From Paenibacillus sp. MSJ-34 (GTDB lineage Bacteria; Bacillota; Bacilli; Paenibacillales; Paenibacillaceae), in contig NZ_JAHLPR010000032.1 of assembly GCF_018918005.1 (NCBI RefSeq), forward strand, positions 19,530-83,529: a stretch of DNA of 64,000 nucleotides, in the 5' to 3' direction. How positions within the stretch are numbered: the first letter of the stretch is position 1; every line of letters starts with the position of its first letter. Below, in pieces: positions 35,422 through 44,615 of this stretch. Below the pieces are notes generated by a model that was not told the DNA's origin, ran no database searches, and saw only the letters and a list, made by a program, of their open reading frames with translations. The translations under genes and the position numbers were made by a program.

Positions 35422-36231
35422 GTGCAGCAGGCAATCGCAATACTAGATTCGGGAGTGGGCGGTCTCACGGTAGTGAAAGAAGTGATGAGACAGCTTCCGC
35501 GGGAAAAGATTCTGTATTTCGGAGATACGGCACGCACCCCATACGGACCGCGTTCGCCCCAAGAAGTCACTTTATTTACGCAACAAATTGTAGATTATTT
35601 GCTTCAATTTCAGCCTAAGATGGTCGTGATTGCTTGCAATACGGCAACGGCTGTTGCCTTGGAAACGATTCGCTCCCGCGTGAACGTTCCCGTCGTCGGA
35701 GTCATTCACCCCGGAGCGCGTGCGGCGATTAATGCGACGGAAACGGGATATGTCGGCGTCATCGGGACGGAAGGAACGATTCGCAGCAACGCCTACGTTC
35801 ATGCTCTGAGAGAAATTTCGCCGCATATCGAAGTTGTCAGCGAGGCTTGTCCGCAGTTCGTTCCTCTCGTGGAGAAGGGGATGTTTCGCGATATGGAAAC
35901 ATGGAGAACAGTGCGGGAATCGTTGCAAAACCTTCGCTCGAAGCCGATCGATTGTTTAATTCTCGGCTGTACGCATTATCCCTTTCTGATGGAGCCGATC
36001 TCCGAAGTGATGGGGCCGCGCGTGAAGCTGATTAGTTCGGCGGACGAAACGGCCCGCGAGATTAGCGCCATCCTGTATCAATACGGCCAGCTTGCGAAAG
36101 CGGACGAAATTCCGGTGCACCAGTTTTTTTGCAGCGGAGATCCGAGAATGTTTCAAAAAATCGCTCAACAATGGTTAGGGGAACAGATTCAATTGACCCC
36201 TGTTGTATGGCAAGTGCCCAAAATCGTATAG
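35422..36231 (+). CDS. racE: Glutamate racemase
   Basis: About 270 residues with both catalytic cysteines: VVIACNTATAVAL near residue 75 and LILGCTHYPFL near 185. The N-terminal IAILDSGVGGLTVVKEV and FGDTARTPYGPRS are also diagnostic. It makes D-glutamate for peptidoglycan. GAAGGAAG lies upstream of GTG 35416 and GTG 35422; the latter is taken as start, while ATG 35383 would add 13 residues without a ribosome site. A terminator follows. Confidence 0.93.
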   Translation: MQQAIAILDSGVGGLTVVKEVMRQLPREKILYFGDTARTPYGPRSPQEVTLFTQQIVDYLLQFQPKMVVIACNTATAVALETIRSRVNVPVVGVIHPGARAAINATETGYVGVIGTEGTIRSNAYVHALREISPHIEVVSEACPQFVPLVEKGMFRDMETWRTVRESLQNLRSKPIDCLILGCTHYPFLMEPISEVMGPRVKLISSADETAREISAILYQYGQLAKADEIPVHQFFCSGDPRMFQKIAQQWLGEQIQLTPVVWQVPKIV

Positions 36232-36238
36232 CATAACG

Positions 36239-36285
36239 AAAAAGGAGTTGTCCCGAGTCGGCATCAGGCGGGGGCGGCTCCTTTT
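36239..36285 (+). terminator. Terminator after racE
   Basis: AAAAAGGAG pairs with CTCCTTTTT around an inner GTCCC/GGGGC-type stem. The stem arms themselves supply the A-run and the T-run, so it can work in both directions. Confidence 0.65.
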
Positions 36286-36411
36286 TCGCGGCGGAGGGAC
36301 ACGGCATTGTCCGACGCGCCTCGCGGGGCAGCCGCGGAAATTGACACTCATGTTCGGACAAGTCGCAGCATATGCTCCAGTAAAGCGTAGTTCTAGAAGG
36401 AGGCTTAACCG

Positions 36412-37617
36412 ATGTCATTTCCGTATGTCGCACAGAAGGGGGATACGTGGCTGCGCATCGCATCACGATATGCCATTCACCCGCACGCATTGCTCGCGGC
36501 CAATCCGCAGGCGAGCGAAGCAAGCTACGTCATTCCCGGCCAAGTCATCTACATTCCCGTCAGGCCGTTAAACGTATATATCATTCAAGCAGGCGATACG
36601 TTCTACGATATCGCCCGGCGATTCGCGGTCCCGATCCAGGCGCTTGCGGCCGCCAATGCGACGGTTCATCCGCAGCGTCTAAAGATCGGACAAAGCATCG
36701 TCATTCCGGTTCGCAAAAACGGGGAAATCGTGAAGGTCGAAGCGGAGTACGGGTATGCCCAATTAATGGAGGACATCGACTCGCTCTGCGGCAAATACGA
36801 TTTTATACAATACGAAACGATCGGGAAAAGCGTAATGGGAAAACCGATTCCTGCGCTGCGCATCGGCAACGGCGAGTATAAGGTTCATTTTAACGGCGCC
36901 GTTCACGCCAATGAGTGGATCACGACGCCGCTGCTGATGAAATTTATCGAACGTTATGCCAGGGCATACCGGTCGGGCGGACCATGGCGCGGCCTCGATC
37001 CGCAGGAACGGATGAACAAGACGACATTATGGATCGTGCCGATGGTCAATCCCGACGGCGTGGAGTTGGTGCAGGAAGGAATTACGCCGCAGCATCCGTA
37101 TTACAAGCAGCTGTTGCAATGGAATAACGGTTCGTTCCAATTCGCCCGTTGGAAAGCGAATATTCGCGGAGTCGATCTGAACGACCAGTTCCCCGCACAT
37201 TGGGAGGAAGAGCGCAAGCGGCGCGGCAAATCCGGGCCCGGCCCGCGCGATTATACGTCCGAGCAGCCGCTTACCGAACCGGAAGCGGTCGCGCTTGCGG
37301 AATTCACGCGGAACAAGCGGTTTGACCTCGCCGTGTCGCTGCATACGCAAGGCCAGGAAATCTATTGGAACTACCGGGATTACGAACCGGAGGAATCGGA
37401 ACGGATCGCGGAGAAATTCGCGCAAGCGAGCGGTTACCGGGCCGTCAAGCTGTCCGGTAGCGACGCGGGATTCAAAGACTGGTTCATCCAACAATTCCGC
37501 AAACCGGGCTTTACCGTTGAAGCGGGCATCGGGCTGAATCCGCTGCCGCACTATCATTTCAAAGATATATACAACGAGATGGAAGGTTTGTTCATCGAAG
37601 CGCTTAAAATCCGTTAA
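36412..37617 (+). CDS. LysM-M14 carboxypeptidase (gamma-D-glutamyl-diamino acid endopeptidase I type)
   Basis: A 401-residue cell-wall enzyme. Two LysM repeats (about residues 3-48 and 50-96; IQAGDTFYDIARRFAVPIQA is the second) bind peptidoglycan. The zinc peptidase domain (about 105-400) has the HANEW metal motif (HxxE) near 163, the third ligand in LAVSLHTQG near 312 and the catalytic Glu in TVEAGIG near 378. This is the layout of endopeptidase I, which cuts gamma-D-Glu-diaminopimelate bonds. There is no signal peptide, as in the sporulation enzyme. AGAAGGAGG precedes the ATG. Confidence 0.88.
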   Translation: MSFPYVAQKGDTWLRIASRYAIHPHALLAANPQASEASYVIPGQVIYIPVRPLNVYIIQAGDTFYDIARRFAVPIQALAAANATVHPQRLKIGQSIVIPVRKNGEIVKVEAEYGYAQLMEDIDSLCGKYDFIQYETIGKSVMGKPIPALRIGNGEYKVHFNGAVHANEWITTPLLMKFIERYARAYRSGGPWRGLDPQERMNKTTLWIVPMVNPDGVELVQEGITPQHPYYKQLLQWNNGSFQFARWKANIRGVDLNDQFPAHWEEERKRRGKSGPGPRDYTSEQPLTEPEAVALAEFTRNKRFDLAVSLHTQGQEIYWNYRDYEPEESERIAEKFAQASGYRAVKLSGSDAGFKDWFIQQFRKPGFTVEAGIGLNPLPHYHFKDIYNEMEGLFIEALKIR

Positions 37618-37689
37618 AGGCGGCTCGCGGGTTAGACTGTCCGTTCTTGAGAATACTAACTAGAACATTTGCCATAAGGGGCGGATACG

Positions 37690-37929
37690 ATGAAAAGAAG
37701 CTGGTGGTCGCTGCGCCGCTGGATGCATGTGCTGAAACGGGTGCCGAAACTGATTTTCTCGAAACAAGTGTCGGTTTACGATAAATTGTTATTTTCCATC
37801 CCCGTTCTGCTCTATTGGGTGCTTCCCGATGTCTTGCCGCTGCTTCCGATTGACGATATAGGCGTCACCTTGTTTGCCATGCACTGGTTCGTCGATTACG
37901 TGGAACGCAAATATGCCGGTCTCCTGTAA
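37690..37929 (+). CDS. DUF1232-like small membrane protein
   Basis: A 79-residue protein with a basic N-terminus (RSWWSLRRWMHVLKRV) and one or two membrane helices (LLFSIPVLLYWVLPDVLPLLPIDD). The VYDKLLFSIPVLLYWVLPD and LLPIDDIGV pattern resembles DUF1232/YkvA-like proteins. AAGGGG lies 8 nt before ATG 37690. Function unknown; it appears to be a single-gene unit. Confidence 0.7.
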   Translation: MKRSWWSLRRWMHVLKRVPKLIFSKQVSVYDKLLFSIPVLLYWVLPDVLPLLPIDDIGVTLFAMHWFVDYVERKYAGLL

Positions 37930-38019
37930 TCCTGTTGCTTTAGCGGAAGCGTTCTTTTACAATAAGAAGAGGATAACAAGCAATCTTAACGAACTTCGAT
38001 AAAATAGGAGATGGCATTC

Positions 38020-38322
38020 ATGAAATGCAAAATAACGCGCAACGCCGCGAAAGTGATCAAGCGGGAACTGGAAAAAGAGGAGAACGCAGAGCTGAAGCTG
38101 CGCGTCGTTGTCACGCACGCTCACGGCGACCATGCGCATTACGGCCTCGATTTGGACAAACCTACGGACAACGATGTTGTCGTTTCTACCGATAAGGAAA
38201 TCGACGTCATATTGGCGAAGGACGAACCGATGCTTGACGGCGTAAAAATCGATTATTTATATTTTCCGCAAGAAGGGTTTGTCATTACCAATCCGTCCAA
38301 AGGGAATCACGGCGACCATTAA
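38020..38322 (+). CDS. HesB/IscA-fold protein lacking the cluster cysteines
   Basis: A 100-residue protein with the A-type carrier fold pattern (ITRNAAKVIKRELEKE, LKLRVVVTHAHGDHAHYGLDLD, VDVILAKDEPMLDGVKIDYL-like centre). The three cluster-binding cysteines of IscA/SufA are missing; the only Cys is residue 3. Instead it has THAHGDHAHYG, rich in His. It is therefore unlikely to carry Fe-S clusters the usual way and may bind another metal. ATG 38020 has AGGAGA 9 nt upstream, better than ATG 38011. Confidence 0.75.
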   Translation: MKCKITRNAAKVIKRELEKEENAELKLRVVVTHAHGDHAHYGLDLDKPTDNDVVVSTDKEIDVILAKDEPMLDGVKIDYLYFPQEGFVITNPSKGNHGDH

Positions 38323-38400
38323 GGAAGCCGAGCCGACCGCGAACCCCGCGTTCGCTTGGGAAGCGAACGCATGCAACGACAAACAAGGGAAGGATCCGTT

Positions 38401-38625
38401 ATGGCTAACGATATTCGCATATGCGATAAATGCAAACATATTAAAATGAAATCTATCCTGCCTAAATTAAAGCAATTGGCGCCCGACGCCGAAATTAAGA
38501 TCGGATGCAAGTCGTATTGCGGCCCGTGCAACAAACGGGTATTTATATTCATCAACGGCCGGTACGTTACCGCGCCGACGGAAGACGAAGCGATCGAGAA
38601 GGCGAGCCAGTACGTGAAGCAATAA
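38401..38625 (+). CDS. DUF1450 protein (YuzB-like)
   Basis: A 74-residue protein with four cysteines in the DUF1450 pattern ICDKCKHIK and GCKSYCGPCNKRVFIFINGR, a possible zinc or redox site. The family is widespread in Firmicutes and uncharacterised. GGGAAGGA precedes ATG 38401. It may be co-transcribed with the HesB-fold gene 78 bases upstream. Confidence 0.85.
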   Translation: MANDIRICDKCKHIKMKSILPKLKQLAPDAEIKIGCKSYCGPCNKRVFIFINGRYVTAPTEDEAIEKASQYVKQ

Positions 38626-38735
38626 AGCGATGCTGACGCCGGTCGAACTTTACGGCTGCAGCGGGATAATTGTACCTTCGTTTGCTTATCCTAATCTTGA
38701 ACCATTCGAATTAGGAGATGCAAGGAGGTAGTTCA

Positions 38736-39005
38736 ATGGCAAGAAACGAAGATTCGTCGCTGCAATCGCAAAATCCGGTCTCGCAAGCGCAAAATTCCGT
38801 CGACAGGGCGCGCAACGCGATATCCCAGGCGCTGTCCCACCCGAACGAGCAAACGGTAGCGCAAGCGCAGAACGCGCTGGAACATGCGGAGAACGCCGTT
38901 GCCCAGATCGATGCGGGCGACAACCTGCAGCCTGTCCAACTCGTTCAACAAATGCTTCAAACCGAACAAGAGAGACTCCGGTCCGTGACCGACGAGCAAC
39001 AGTAA
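38736..39005 (+). CDS. Small Q/N/A-rich helical protein
   Basis: An 89-residue hydrophilic protein of low complexity. QAQNSVDRARNAISQAL and QAQNALEHAENAVAQI are two imperfect copies of one heptad-like unit, so it is probably a helical hairpin. ATG 38736 follows AAGGAGG. No domain is recognised. It has its own strong terminator at 39014. Its composition is reminiscent of small spore-associated proteins, but that is only an impression. Confidence 0.65.
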   Translation: MARNEDSSLQSQNPVSQAQNSVDRARNAISQALSHPNEQTVAQAQNALEHAENAVAQIDAGDNLQPVQLVQQMLQTEQERLRSVTDEQQ

Positions 39006-39013
39006 CACCGATG

Positions 39014-39052
39014 AAGACCAGTGCAAACGAAGTTTGCATGCGGTCTTTTTTT
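39014..39052 (+). terminator. Terminator of the small Q-rich gene
   Basis: AAGACC and TGCAAAC pair with GTTTGCA and GGTCTT in one interrupted stem (39014-39047), followed by a seven-T run. Confidence 0.88.
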
Positions 39053-39164
39053 GACAGCAACCTTTAGCGGCTACACGGCGCGTTTCTTGGGATTGCCGTG
39101 AATGATATGGTATGATATTCATAGATTTATAACAATCTACCAAACTATGGGAGGACTGATCGAA

Positions 39165-39998
39165 ATGCCGCAACATATTTCAGATTGCACCCGCTTGAAC
39201 AACGGAGTGCTGATGCCTTGGTTCGGATTGGGCGTCTGGAAGGCGAAAGATGGGGACGAAGTTCGGCAGGCTGTTAGAACCGCAATTGAACTGGGATACC
39301 GCAGCATTGATACGGCAGCGGTATACGGGAATGAAACGGGCGTCGGGGAAGCGGTCGCCGAATGCGGAATTCCGCGCGATCAATTGTTCATTACGACAAA
39401 AGTTTGGAACGAGCATCAAGGTTATGAATCCACTTTGCGGGCGTTTGAAGAAAGCAGGCAAAAACTGCGGCTCGACTACGTTGATTTGTACTTGATTCAT
39501 TGGCCGGTCAAAGGCAAGTACATAGATACGTGGAAGGCATTGCAAAAGCTATATAAAGAAGGCTATGTCCGTGCGATCGGCGTAAGCAATTTTCACGAAC
39601 ATCATCTGCAGGCGATTATGGCGGACGGCGAAATCGTGCCTGCGGTCGATCAGGTTGAATACCATCCGCGTCTCGCTCAAACCGAACTGCTGCGCTTTTG
39701 CAACGATCACGGCATCCAGATGGAAGCTTGGAGTCCGCTGATGCAAGGCAAACTGCTCGATCATCCGCTGCTTGCAGACATTGCCGCGAAATACGGCAAA
39801 TCGGTCTCGCAAGTGATATTGCGTTGGGACTTGCAGAACGGAGTCGTAACGATTCCGAAATCGGTCAATCCCGGACGGATCGCGCAAAATGCCGACATAT
39901 TCGATTTTGAGCTTGCGGCGGAAGATATGGAAGCGATCAACGGGATGAATACCGGGGAACGCGTTGGCACGAATCCGAACCAATTCGACGAACAATAG
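39165..39998 (+). CDS. Aldo/keto reductase (YtbE/YvgN, AKR5 type)
   Basis: A 277-residue AKR. It has the catalytic tetrad Asp and Tyr in SIDTAAVYGNE, Lys in FITTKVWNEHQ, and His in YLIHWPVKG. The NADPH site is IPKSVNPGRIAQN. ATG 39165 follows GGGAGG by about 10 nt; a TTGGGA/TATGAT pair (18-base spacer) around 39088-39117 is a likely promoter. It reduces aldehydes such as methylglyoxal in this subfamily; the natural substrate is not known. Confidence 0.93.
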   Translation: MPQHISDCTRLNNGVLMPWFGLGVWKAKDGDEVRQAVRTAIELGYRSIDTAAVYGNETGVGEAVAECGIPRDQLFITTKVWNEHQGYESTLRAFEESRQKLRLDYVDLYLIHWPVKGKYIDTWKALQKLYKEGYVRAIGVSNFHEHHLQAIMADGEIVPAVDQVEYHPRLAQTELLRFCNDHGIQMEAWSPLMQGKLLDHPLLADIAAKYGKSVSQVILRWDLQNGVVTIPKSVNPGRIAQNADIFDFELAAEDMEAINGMNTGERVGTNPNQFDEQ

Positions 39999-40028
39999 GT
40001 TGGGCCAAGTCTAATATCGAGGTGTATT

Positions 40029-40877
40029 ATGGGAAGGATTAAAATTTTTTCCGACAGCACATGCGATTTGCCGCCGCAGCTTATCGAACGGCATCAAATC
40101 GGCATCGTGCCGCTGTATGTTTCGTTCGGCGAGAAGGCTTATCGCGACGGGGTCGATCTCCATACGGATCAGCTGTACGCCGAAGTTCGCGCCAAGGGCG
40201 AGCTGCCGAAAACGTCCGCGCCTTCGCCGGGCGATTTTATCGAGGCGTTCGCCCCGTTTATCGAACAGGGCGACGATATTCTCTATATCGGCATTTCGTC
40301 GCATTTATCCTCCACCTGCCAGAATGCGCTGATCGCCGCCGGGGAATTTCCGGAAGGGCGGGTTACCGTGTTCGATTCGCTCAATTTGTCTACAGGCATC
40401 GGGCTGCAGGTCATGAAAGCCGTACACGCCGCGGAGGCCGGCCGGAGCGTGGCGGAGATCGAGCGGATGCTGCAGGATGTGCGCGGCAAGGTAGAGACCG
40501 AATTTGTGATCGATACGCTGGAATTTTTATATAAGGGAGGGCGCTGCTCGGGCTTGCAGAACTTGATTGGAAGCCTGCTGAAAATCCGCCCTGTCATTAA
40601 AGTCAGCGACGGTAAAATGACGCCGGCGAGCAAAATTCGCGGGAAACGCGACAAAGCGCTGCAGCAACTGCTGGACAATGCGCTCGCCCGGAAGGAAGAG
40701 ATGGACGGCGATATTATCTTCGTCACGCATTCGATGGCGGGGGAAGACGCGGAAGCGCTGCGCCAAACGCTTATAGAAAAGACGGGCGCGCGCGAAGTGC
40801 TCGTATCCGATGCGGGCTGCGTCATTTCGAGCCATTGCGGGCCGCAGACGATCGGCATTTTGTTTACCAAAAAATAA
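40029..40877 (+). CDS. DegV family fatty-acid-binding protein
   Basis: A 282-residue protein of the DegV/FakB family. It has IFSDSTCDLPPQLIERHQI at the start, KTSAPSPGDFIEAF near 60, GISSHLSSTCQNAL near 90, the FVIDTLEFLYKGGRCSGLQN segment near 160 and the C-terminal SSHCGPQTIGILF. FakB proteins hold fatty acids for phosphorylation by FakA; no fakA is in the window. GAGGTG precedes ATG 40029. It may be read together with the aldo/keto reductase 30 bases upstream. Confidence 0.9.
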   Translation: MGRIKIFSDSTCDLPPQLIERHQIGIVPLYVSFGEKAYRDGVDLHTDQLYAEVRAKGELPKTSAPSPGDFIEAFAPFIEQGDDILYIGISSHLSSTCQNALIAAGEFPEGRVTVFDSLNLSTGIGLQVMKAVHAAEAGRSVAEIERMLQDVRGKVETEFVIDTLEFLYKGGRCSGLQNLIGSLLKIRPVIKVSDGKMTPASKIRGKRDKALQQLLDNALARKEEMDGDIIFVTHSMAGEDAEALRQTLIEKTGAREVLVSDAGCVISSHCGPQTIGILFTKK

Positions 40878-40929
40878 GGCATCCGGTTTCGCTAGTAAGC
40901 GGACCTCTTCGTCGCTTGGAACTGACGGA

Positions 40930-41165
40930 ATGAATTAGCGGGGGCATGACGCGCGATTCCGTTCGAAGCGACTCTCAATTAGCGGTAAAACATGGAGGTA
41001 TTTTGCTCTCATGGGGCGAAAATCGAGATTTAGCGGTATTTCGCGGAGCTAATTTTGAACATCTTCTAGGAATCGGTTTATACCGGGAAATTAGCGGCAG
41101 GTTTTACCGCTAATGAGTCCATACAGTCGGCAACCCTTTAAATTAGCTCCAGATTTTGGAGCTAT
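40930..41165. repeat. Cluster of TTAGCGGTA-type intergenic repeats
   Basis: The gene-free stretch 40878-41190 contains several copies of (A)ATTAGCGG(T/C)A: near 40934, 40979, 41029 and 41090. An inverted copy (TACCGCTAA) ends near 41114, so TTAGCGG...CCGCTAA can form a hairpin. GGAGCTAATTT (41045-41055) and AAATTAGCTCC (41140-41150) are exact inverted copies about 85 bases apart. No gene is seen. This looks like a dispersed extragenic repeat family of this genus. Confidence 0.5.
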
Positions 41166-41191
41166 TGGCGAAAGGGAAGACTTCGAAAACC

Positions 41192-41222
41192 AAACCGCCG
41201 GAGCGATGCGCTCCGGCGGTTT
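41192..41222 (-). terminator. Terminator shared by degV and LTA synthase genes
   Basis: A perfect 14-bp stem (AAACCGCCGGAGCG with its complement) has a three-base loop. On the minus strand it is followed by GGTTTTCG, just 19 bases after the LTA-synthase stop; the plus strand gives GGTTTCCTC. It can act in both directions. Confidence 0.8.
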
Positions 41223-41240
41223 CCTCATGCTTTGCTGCGT

Positions 41241-43214
41241 TCATTTCCGGCGAAATTGCGCAATAAGATTGTGCATTATCACTTGATCGGAAATGTTCAG
41301 CTCTTCTTTCGCCTTGTCGGCGATCGACCGGCAAGCGGCGACGTCCGTTTGCGTGCGGGTCGTCAGATCGTAGCAAGCTCCATGCTCGAAATTGCCGTCC
41401 GCCGCCGGTTTATAGTACCGCTCACCGTCCGTTGCGGCGCCCGAGCGCAAAATGACCGTTTTCGGATCCGAGGCAAACAGATTGTTTCCCATCATGTAAT
41501 AGGACTCTCGGGGAATGCCAAGTAAGTATAAGAGCGACGGCGCCATATCCAACTGGCCGCCGACTTGCTCGTACGTTCCCGCGTGCGAGCCGTCCGGCAA
41601 ATGGACGATCATCGGCACCTGATTGATGATTTGTTCGAGATCGAGCTCCGACAACGACCGGTCGAGCAACCGTTCGAGCGGTTCCGTTTCCGCAATGGAA
41701 TTGTCGTGATCCCCGTAAAAGACGAAAATCGTTTGATCCCATAAGCCTCGTTCTTTCATTTGCGCGATCAGCTGTCCGACCGCGCCGTCCACATAATGCA
41801 CGGCCTGCAAATAATCGCCGAACATCGTACCCTTCAGCTCCCCGACGTCCAGCAGCTGCCGTTCCGGCGGCAGGGAATACGGATGATGGCTCGATAATGT
41901 AATCAGAAACGAGTAGAAGGGCTGCCGCGATTGATCCATGAAATCCAGCGATTGGCGCATAAACGACGCGTCTGCCAGCGACCAGCCGAGCGGTTCGTCG
42001 ATCTTGAAATCTTTTTTGCTGTAAAAGCGGTCGTAACCGATGTTTGCGTACATATTGTACCGATTCCAGAAGCTGGCCTCATAGGCATGATAGGCTCCGG
42101 TTTCATATCCTTGTTCCTTGAGGATGCGCGGCAGCGAATCGAACGTACCGCCGGGATACCGGGTAAATACCGATCCGGTCGGCAGCGGATGAAGCGAGGC
42201 GGCGGATGCAAATTCGGCGTCGGACGTGCGCCCTTGCCCGGTCTGATGATAATAGTTGCTGAAATACATGCTTTCCCGGATCAATGCGTTCAAATGCGGC
42301 GTAATTTCTTTCCCGCCGATTTGCCGGCCGATGACGAAATTTTGGAACGCCTCCGCCTGAATGACGATAACGTTCTTGTTGCGATAAGCGCCGAACAGCT
42401 CGTTTATCGGCTGCGGCTGTAGCTTGTTTGCCGCGAACCACCCGCGTATTTCCTCCGTCCGCTCCTCCGATATGCCTGGCTTGGACAGCCAATGTTCGTC
42501 GGCATACCGGTACAGGTCGTAACCGTGAAAGCCGATCAAGCCGGTCACATTGTACAGAGAAACGTTCCACCAATTGCCCTCGAACAGCCCTTTTGCCCAT
42601 GTGGAAGTCGCTTTTGTAATCGGATAGTAGATGAACGAAACACCTAGAAGAAAAATAACGATGCTTACGCCGAATCGAAGCGCGAATTTGCCCCGCCCCG
42701 CCTTTTGGAAGAAACGGAACGTGCCGGCTTGTCTGCGGCGGCGGCCAATCGAGACGCAAGCGGCAATGAGAAGCGGCAGCAGAACCGCCAGATCGGCGAA
42801 GAAATAAAGATCTTTCCATGCCAGCAGCGATGCGATGCTGTCTCCGAGCGACCCGACCTGGCCGGCTTGCAGCAATACCGGCACGGAAATGAAATCTTTG
42901 AAATACCGGTAATAAATCAGATCGGCATATATAAGCGTCGACATAAAAACATTAAGCAGAAACAAGCTGACGAGCCTGCCGCGCTGCGGCAAAAAAACGA
43001 CCCAAAATGAACAAACGAGTATGGAGCCGATCGCAACGTAATAATCGGACGATTCCATCCTCATGTAAGGAATGTTCGTATATCGGTCGAATAAAGTCAG
43101 CTTATAGCAAATGATCGCGATAAACAAAAAATATTCCATATACCGGATTCGTGCGATCCATTGCAAAGACAGGCGAATGCCCCGGTATGCGGTTTGAAGC
43201 GATGAGTACATCAT
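41241..43214 (-). CDS. Lipoteichoic acid synthase family sulfatase
   Basis: A 657-residue membrane enzyme. Five helices occupy the first 215 residues or so, and a linker leads to an extracellular sulfatase domain. That domain has the metal site NVIVIQAEAFQNF, the nucleophile Thr in QTGQGRTSDAEFA near 335, HAYEASFWNR near 390 and FYGDHDNS near 520. The family moves glycerol phosphate from phosphatidylglycerol onto lipoteichoic acid. The Paenibacillaceae have several paralogs and this copy may be a primase or stress variant. Divergent spacing shows it is a single-gene unit. Confidence 0.9.
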   Translation of the reverse strand: MMYSSLQTAYRGIRLSLQWIARIRYMEYFLFIAIICYKLTLFDRYTNIPYMRMESSDYYVAIGSILVCSFWVVFLPQRGRLVSLFLLNVFMSTLIYADLIYYRYFKDFISVPVLLQAGQVGSLGDSIASLLAWKDLYFFADLAVLLPLLIAACVSIGRRRRQAGTFRFFQKAGRGKFALRFGVSIVIFLLGVSFIYYPITKATSTWAKGLFEGNWWNVSLYNVTGLIGFHGYDLYRYADEHWLSKPGISEERTEEIRGWFAANKLQPQPINELFGAYRNKNVIVIQAEAFQNFVIGRQIGGKEITPHLNALIRESMYFSNYYHQTGQGRTSDAEFASAASLHPLPTGSVFTRYPGGTFDSLPRILKEQGYETGAYHAYEASFWNRYNMYANIGYDRFYSKKDFKIDEPLGWSLADASFMRQSLDFMDQSRQPFYSFLITLSSHHPYSLPPERQLLDVGELKGTMFGDYLQAVHYVDGAVGQLIAQMKERGLWDQTIFVFYGDHDNSIAETEPLERLLDRSLSELDLEQIINQVPMIVHLPDGSHAGTYEQVGGQLDMAPSLLYLLGIPRESYYMMGNNLFASDPKTVILRSGAATDGERYYKPAADGNFEHGACYDLTTRTQTDVAACRSIADKAKEELNISDQVIMHNLIAQFRRK

Positions 43215-43330
43215 GAAAAGCCCTTTCCCTTAAAAAATGTTCGCTTGCACCATATTCCCCATTATATCCAAAGTTTTCATAAAACTTAATTGGCATTACA
43301 TGGGTAAGCGGAATGGCGATGAAAGGGGAG

Positions 43331-43363
43331 GGGGGGCTCCGGCGATGCGCTTCGGAACCCCCC
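43331..43363 (-). terminator. Hairpin after the THUMP methyltransferase gene
   Basis: GGGGGGCTCCG pairs with CGGAACCCCCC (one mismatch) 7 bases beyond the stop at 43370. No T-run follows on the minus strand, so termination is likely but weak. Confidence 0.5.
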
Positions 43364-43369
43364 GGCATA

Positions 43370-44509
43370 TTAGGAACGGCGCGGGGGAAGCGGGCCTAAA
43401 TATTGATAGTACTGGCATTCGATTCTGCCATTGTACAATTTGCGTCTCTTGTCGGCTTTGCGGCCGAAGTAGTGCTCGAACTGCTTGCCCGGGCTAAGCG
43501 CAAACACCGACCATGTCGGCAGCTGCGCGGCGGTGAAGCCAAGCTGGCGAATCACTTTCTCGGCTTGGTCGCTGTCGCCGAGCCGTTCGCCGTAAGGGGG
43601 ATTCGTGATGATGCATCCGTAATCCCCCTCGGGCCGCGCTTTCGCGACCGGCAGGACGCGAAAGTCGATTTCCTTGGCGAGGCCGGCGGCCTTCGCCGCG
43701 GCGAGCGCGACATCGACGGCTGCGCTGTCGATGTCGGAAGCTGCGATTTGCAGCGGCACGTCGTCCCGCAGCAAATCGTAAGCTTCCTCCCTGGCCTGCT
43801 GCCACAGGGAGGCCGGCACCGCCGGCCACGCTTCGGCGTTGAACGCGCGCCGCAAGCCAGGCGCGATGTTCCAGCCGATCATCGCGGCCTCGATTGCGAT
43901 CGTCCCCGACCCGCAGAACGGGTCGTATAGCGGACGATGCGCGTTCCAGCGGCTGAGCAGCACCATCGCCGCCGCCATCGTTTCCTTCAGCGGCGCTTCG
44001 GTGACGAGCTTCCGGTAGCCGCGTTTATGCAGCCCCGGACCGGTCGTATCCAGCGTTATCAGCGCCATATCGTTCAGCAGCGACACTTCGATCACATAAC
44101 GCGGCCCGTTCTCGGGAAACCATTCCGTTTTATAGCGCTGCTTCATTTTCTCAACGACCGCTTTTTTGACGATGCCCTGACAGGCCGGCACGCTGCTGAG
44201 CTGAGATTTATGAGACTTGCCTTCCACCGGGAATTCGCCGTGCTCGGGAATCCAATCCGGCCACGGCAGCGCCTTGACCCCTTCGAACAATTCGTCGAAC
44301 GTTCGCGCCGGGAACATGCCCATTTTGATTAATACGCGATCGGATGATCTGAGCCATAAGTTGGCCCGGCAAATATCGATCAGATCCCCTCGAAACATAA
44401 CGCGCCCGTTTTCCGTTTGCGCATCTTCATATCCCAGTTCGCGCAACTCGCGCGCAACGACCGCTTCGAGTCCCATCGGCGCGGTTGCGATCAATTCCAA
44501 TTTGCTCAT
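43370..44509 (-). CDS. THUMP-domain rRNA methyltransferase (YpsC/RlmL-N type)
   Basis: A 379-residue protein. An N-terminal ferredoxin-like and THUMP region (about 1-155) is followed by the UPF0020 methyltransferase domain. That domain has PLYDPFCGSGTIAIEAAM near 195, IAASDIDSAAVDVA near 255 and the catalytic ITNPPYGERLGD near 305. The family makes N2-methylguanosine in 23S rRNA (the RlmL half). ATG 44509 has GGAG 12 nt upstream. Single-gene unit. Confidence 0.9.
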   Translation of the reverse strand: MSKLELIATAPMGLEAVVARELRELGYEDAQTENGRVMFRGDLIDICRANLWLRSSDRVLIKMGMFPARTFDELFEGVKALPWPDWIPEHGEFPVEGKSHKSQLSSVPACQGIVKKAVVEKMKQRYKTEWFPENGPRYVIEVSLLNDMALITLDTTGPGLHKRGYRKLVTEAPLKETMAAAMVLLSRWNAHRPLYDPFCGSGTIAIEAAMIGWNIAPGLRRAFNAEAWPAVPASLWQQAREEAYDLLRDDVPLQIAASDIDSAAVDVALAAAKAAGLAKEIDFRVLPVAKARPEGDYGCIITNPPYGERLGDSDQAEKVIRQLGFTAAQLPTWSVFALSPGKQFEHYFGRKADKRRKLYNGRIECQYYQYLGPLPPRRS

Positions 44510-44615
44510 GCTATCGGTTCACTCCACTTTGCGATTTCTGTTACAATGATTTCTGGTACAATCAAGTATAGGTGAATTTCAGCCAGGTTACAAACATGTA
44601 GGAGATGAGTTATAT

